A stretch of DNA of 6,890 nt from Opitutaceae bacterium. Its GTDB lineage: Bacteria; Verrucomicrobiota; Verrucomicrobiia; Opitutales; Opitutaceae. The notes beneath the pieces were generated by a model, which saw only the letters and a program-made list of their open reading frames with translations, was not told the DNA's origin and did not search any database. The first letter of the stretch is position 1; every line of letters begins with the position of its first letter. Location of the stretch: contig SXZN01000026.1 in the NCBI GenBank assembly GCA_005787865.1, positions 1 to 6,890 of the forward strand, written 5' to 3'. The position numbers were made by a program, and so were the translations under genes. Below are positions 5,221-6,890 of the stretch, piece after piece.

Positions 5221-6123
5221 TCATCTTGGCGCCGGGGCTCTCGGTTGACTTAATTTCAGAAATGCCGCGCTGAAGCGTCCGCCGATCACTAATTGGTTAG
5301 CCGCGCTGAAATGATGAGTATTTACGTTGGGGAGATCATCCACATCGATCCAGGCGGCCGCAGAGATCGAATCCCCGATGGCCACCTGCGCCTGCCGCAC
5401 GGTGGCCATCGGGGCATTATCGCCATTACCGGTGATGGCGCGGGCGATGGATGAATTCACGCTGCGGGCGAGCACGAAGGGCGTCGTAGAGGTCCCGTAA
5501 CGAAGCCGCAGCCGGTCGATTAAGTTGCGCAGATTATCGGCGTAATGACTCGCCAGTGGCCCATGGATCGCATCGTCAATTCCTTGATGCCAAATAAATC
5601 CAGCGATGCGAATGGGGTAACCTTGCGCGCGGAGTTCAGCTAGGCGGCTATCGATGAATTGCATCCAGGAATCGAACAATGAGCCCCCTTCAGCCCAGGG
5701 CCAAGTCGGCGCACTGCGGCTGAAATTTGCATAGACTTTGATGATGGTGACATCGCGCCAGCCCGCGGCGTAAAGCGCGCGGGCAAAGCCGACTTCGGGA
5801 CCATGCACGAGCTGATCTTTAGAACGCTGCGCCCGGAGCTCTCCCCAGGGTAGATAAAGCGGTGATTGCTCACCCGCGGGCAGGGGCGCAGTGGTCAAGC
5901 GGGTCGCGTGATCTGCTGCAGTCGGTTCAAACCCCGGCGGTGTGGCCACGACCGCATCAGATCCGGCCATGTTAGATTGGCCGGCGAAGAGAAGTACATT
6001 AATCACCGGTCGTTCCGCGGCGTTCGCCTCGGCTAGTGGTTGGCTACAAATTGCCACCGTCAGGGCGGCCAAAATTCGCCATGGCCAAATCAGCAATCGA
6101 GTGCTTATCGAGATGAAATTCAC
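5221..6123 (-). CDS. Secreted SASA/CE6-type SGNH-hydrolase family esterase
   Basis: This 300-residue protein has a signal peptide (Arg16, hydrophobic core about 17-26, likely cleavage after EANA at 32-35) and then a SASA-type SGNH fold. Relatives remove acetyl groups from sialic acids or from xylan and other polysaccharides outside the cytoplasm. Block I is FAGQSNMAG (46-54) with nucleophile Ser50. Other family marks are HGPEVGFARAL (107-117), FIWHQG (176-181), VRQAQ (242-246) and HFSAANQLVIGGRF (271-284) with catalytic His271. Two positions deviate: the usual QGE after the Trp is QGI (Ile182), and the Asp three residues before the catalytic His is Asn268. The acid of the triad is therefore unclear and activity may be altered. 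The start is GTG at 6123, since no ATG lies upstream of Ser50 in frame. The gene begins 109 bases after the enolase stop across a hairpin and is followed closely by a small secreted protein. The substrate cannot be read from the sequence. Confidence 0.85.
   Translation of the reverse strand: MNFISISTRLLIWPWRILAALTVAICSQPLAEANAAERPVINVLLFAGQSNMAGSDAVVATPPGFEPTAADHATRLTTAPLPAGEQSPLYLPWGELRAQRSKDQLVHGPEVGFARALYAAGWRDVTIIKVYANFSRSAPTWPWAEGGSLFDSWMQFIDSRLAELRAQGYPIRIAGFIWHQGIDDAIHGPLASHYADNLRNLIDRLRLRYGTSTTPFVLARSVNSSIARAITGNGDNAPMATVRQAQVAIGDSISAAAWIDVDDLPNVNTHHFSAANQLVIGGRFSAAFLKLSQPRAPAPR
5373..5414. repeat. Perfect 14-bp inverted repeat in the esterase gene
   Basis: CCCCGATGGCCACC (5373-5386) is the exact reverse complement of GGTGGCCATCGGGG (5401-5414). 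Inside, TGCG (5387-5390) pairs with CGCA (5396-5399), giving 18 base pairs with one bulged C (5400) and a five-base loop. It lies in the segment coding for MATVRQAQVAIG, which includes the family-conserved VRQAQ, so it is not an insertion. There is no T tract on either strand. It is an unusually stable hairpin for coding sequence. Confidence 0.85.
5421..5440. repeat. Near-perfect 20-bp palindrome in the esterase gene
   Basis: CGCCATTACC (5421-5430) is followed directly by GGTGATGGCG (5431-5440), complementary at all positions except one T-G wobble. It lies 6 bases from the larger inverted repeat at 5373-5414. It has no spacer, so it is a better fit to a protein-binding palindrome or chance than to a stable hairpin. 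Confidence 0.6.
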
Positions 6124-6184
6124 GAATCTGCGATTTTAATAAATCCTACGCCAGCTAGCGGCTGGGGGAGTGTCGGTGAAGAAT

Positions 6185-6217
6185 GTGGCTTGGCCTCGAT
6201 CATGAAGACCAAGCCAC
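6185..6217 (-). terminator. Hairpin after enolase, possible terminator
   Basis: GTGGCTTGG (6185-6193) and CCAAGCCAC (6209-6217) form a perfect 9-bp stem with a 15-base loop, starting 15 bases after the enolase stop on the minus strand. In transcript sense it is followed by ATTCTTCACC, which is only mildly T-rich, so it may be a weak terminator or an mRNA 3'-end stabiliser. A second, smaller stem (CCAGC/GCTGG, 6151-6165) lies between it and the esterase start. The remaining 6124-6150 bases are AT-rich (ATTTTAATAAAT on the plus strand) and could hold a promoter for the esterase, but no clear -35 box is visible. Confidence 0.45.
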
Positions 6218-6232
6218 TCGTCGGAGGGGCAA

Positions 6233-6890
6233 TTAAATTTTCCCGCCGTAGATCGCACTGGCGCCCAATTCTTCTTCAATCCGGAGGAGTTGATTATATT
6301 TCGCTACACGGTCGGTCCGGCAGAGTGAGCCAGTCTTGATTTGGCCTGCGTTGGTCGCGACGGCGATATCGGCGATGGTGACATCTTCCGTTTCGCCGGA
6401 ACGATGGGAGATAACGGCGGTGTAGCCGGCTTCTTTGGCCATTTCGACGGCGTCAAAAGTTTCGGTGAGTGAGCCGATTTGATTTACTTTCACTAAAATC
6501 GAATTGGCCGTGCCGGTCTCGATGCCTTTTTTAAGAAACGCGGTATTGGTCACAAAAAGATCATCCCCGACCAGTTGCGTGCTCGAGCCGATGGCATCGG
6601 TCAGTTTTTTCCACGTGGTCCAATCGCCTTCTGCACAGCCGTCTTCGATGGAGACGATCGGATATTTTGCGACCAGCGCGGCGTAGAATGCGACCATTTG
6701 ATCGCCGGTGAGCGAACGGCCATCGGATTTCTTGAACACGTAGCGATTTTTTTCTTTGACGTAAAATTCTGAGGCGGCGACGTCGAGGGCGAGGTTGATG
6801 TCTTTGCCTAACTTATAGCCGGCCGTTTTTACGGCGAGGGCGATCACATCCAAGGCCGCTTCGGTGGAGGCCAATTTCGGGGCAAAACCG
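6233..6890 (-). CDS. eno: Enolase, C-terminal half (5' end outside the window)
   Basis: Enolase interconverts 2-phosphoglycerate and phosphoenolpyruvate in glycolysis and gluconeogenesis, in the cytoplasm, and often associates with the RNA degradosome. The visible part starts in mid-protein with GFAPKLASTEAALD (the family has GFAPN at this place) and runs to a TAA. Numbering from the Leu codon at 6874, the Mg2+ ligands are Asp31 (LALDVAASEFY), Glu77 (SIEDG) and Asp104 (GDDLFVTN). The catalytic Lys129 lies in LVKVNQIGSL, His157-Arg158-Ser159 in SHRSGETED, and the substrate-binding Lys180 in IKTGS. The C-terminus RVAKYNQLLRIEEELG is typical. About 218 residues are visible of the usual 420-430, and no in-frame start inside the window is real. 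All key residues in this half are present, so the enzyme looks functional. A hairpin 15 bases downstream separates it from the esterase gene. Confidence 0.97.
   Translation of the reverse strand, partial: GFAPKLASTEAALDVIALAVKTAGYKLGKDINLALDVAASEFYVKEKNRYVFKKSDGRSLTGDQMVAFYAALVAKYPIVSIEDGCAEGDWTTWKKLTDAIGSSTQLVGDDLFVTNTAFLKKGIETGTANSILVKVNQIGSLTETFDAVEMAKEAGYTAVISHRSGETEDVTIADIAVATNAGQIKTGSLCRTDRVAKYNQLLRIEEELGASAIYGGKI

Noticed and set aside
5032..5253. Plus-strand frame over the start of the small secreted protein
   Set aside because: It spans the gene boundary on the opposite strand and has low-complexity Arg/Ser/Gly content; the minus-strand gene has a clear signal peptide.
6040..6339. 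Plus-strand frame of 99 codons across the enolase-esterase gap
   Set aside because: It overlaps the ends of two supported minus-strand genes and has no domain or ribosome site.

Overview
The window reads as ordinary chromosomal DNA from a Gram-negative bacterium of moderately high GC. I found no phage, transposon, CRISPR, tRNA or rRNA sequence. The gene mix suggests the Planctomycetes-Verrucomicrobia-Chlamydiae group, most likely Verrucomicrobiota: a SASA/CE6-type secreted esterase, a lipoprotein and a secreted coiled-coil protein beside housekeeping genes, frequent GTG starts and weak Shine-Dalgarno sites. That assignment is an inference from style and is not proven by any marker in the window.

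Layout. The plus strand holds four genes. First is an agmatine deiminase cut by the left edge, followed 5 bases later by a small lipoprotein gene. After a hairpin-rich gap of about 200 bases comes rpsA (ribosomal protein S1, six S1 domains), which ends at a textbook rho-independent terminator. Then comes a RlmI-type 23S rRNA cytosine methyltransferase. The minus strand holds three genes converging on it. Reading leftwards from the right edge these are the C-terminal half of enolase (cut by the window), a secreted SGNH/SASA-family esterase, and a small secreted helical protein of unknown function. The two strands meet at about 4684-4701.

How the genes relate. Agmatine deiminase serves polyamine synthesis or agmatine use. 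S1 and RlmI both serve the ribosome but are probably separate transcription units, because the terminator lies between them. Enolase is glycolytic. A hairpin separates it from the esterase, so the esterase and the small secreted protein may form their own envelope or carbohydrate unit. 

What deserves a second look. The main items are a perfect 14-bp inverted repeat, extended by 4 inner pairs, inside the esterase gene with a second palindrome beside it; the apparent loss of both candidate acidic catalytic residues in that esterase; the structured rpsA leader with an unclear start codon; and the uncharacterised secreted protein downstream of the esterase. I see no convincing new multi-gene system here.
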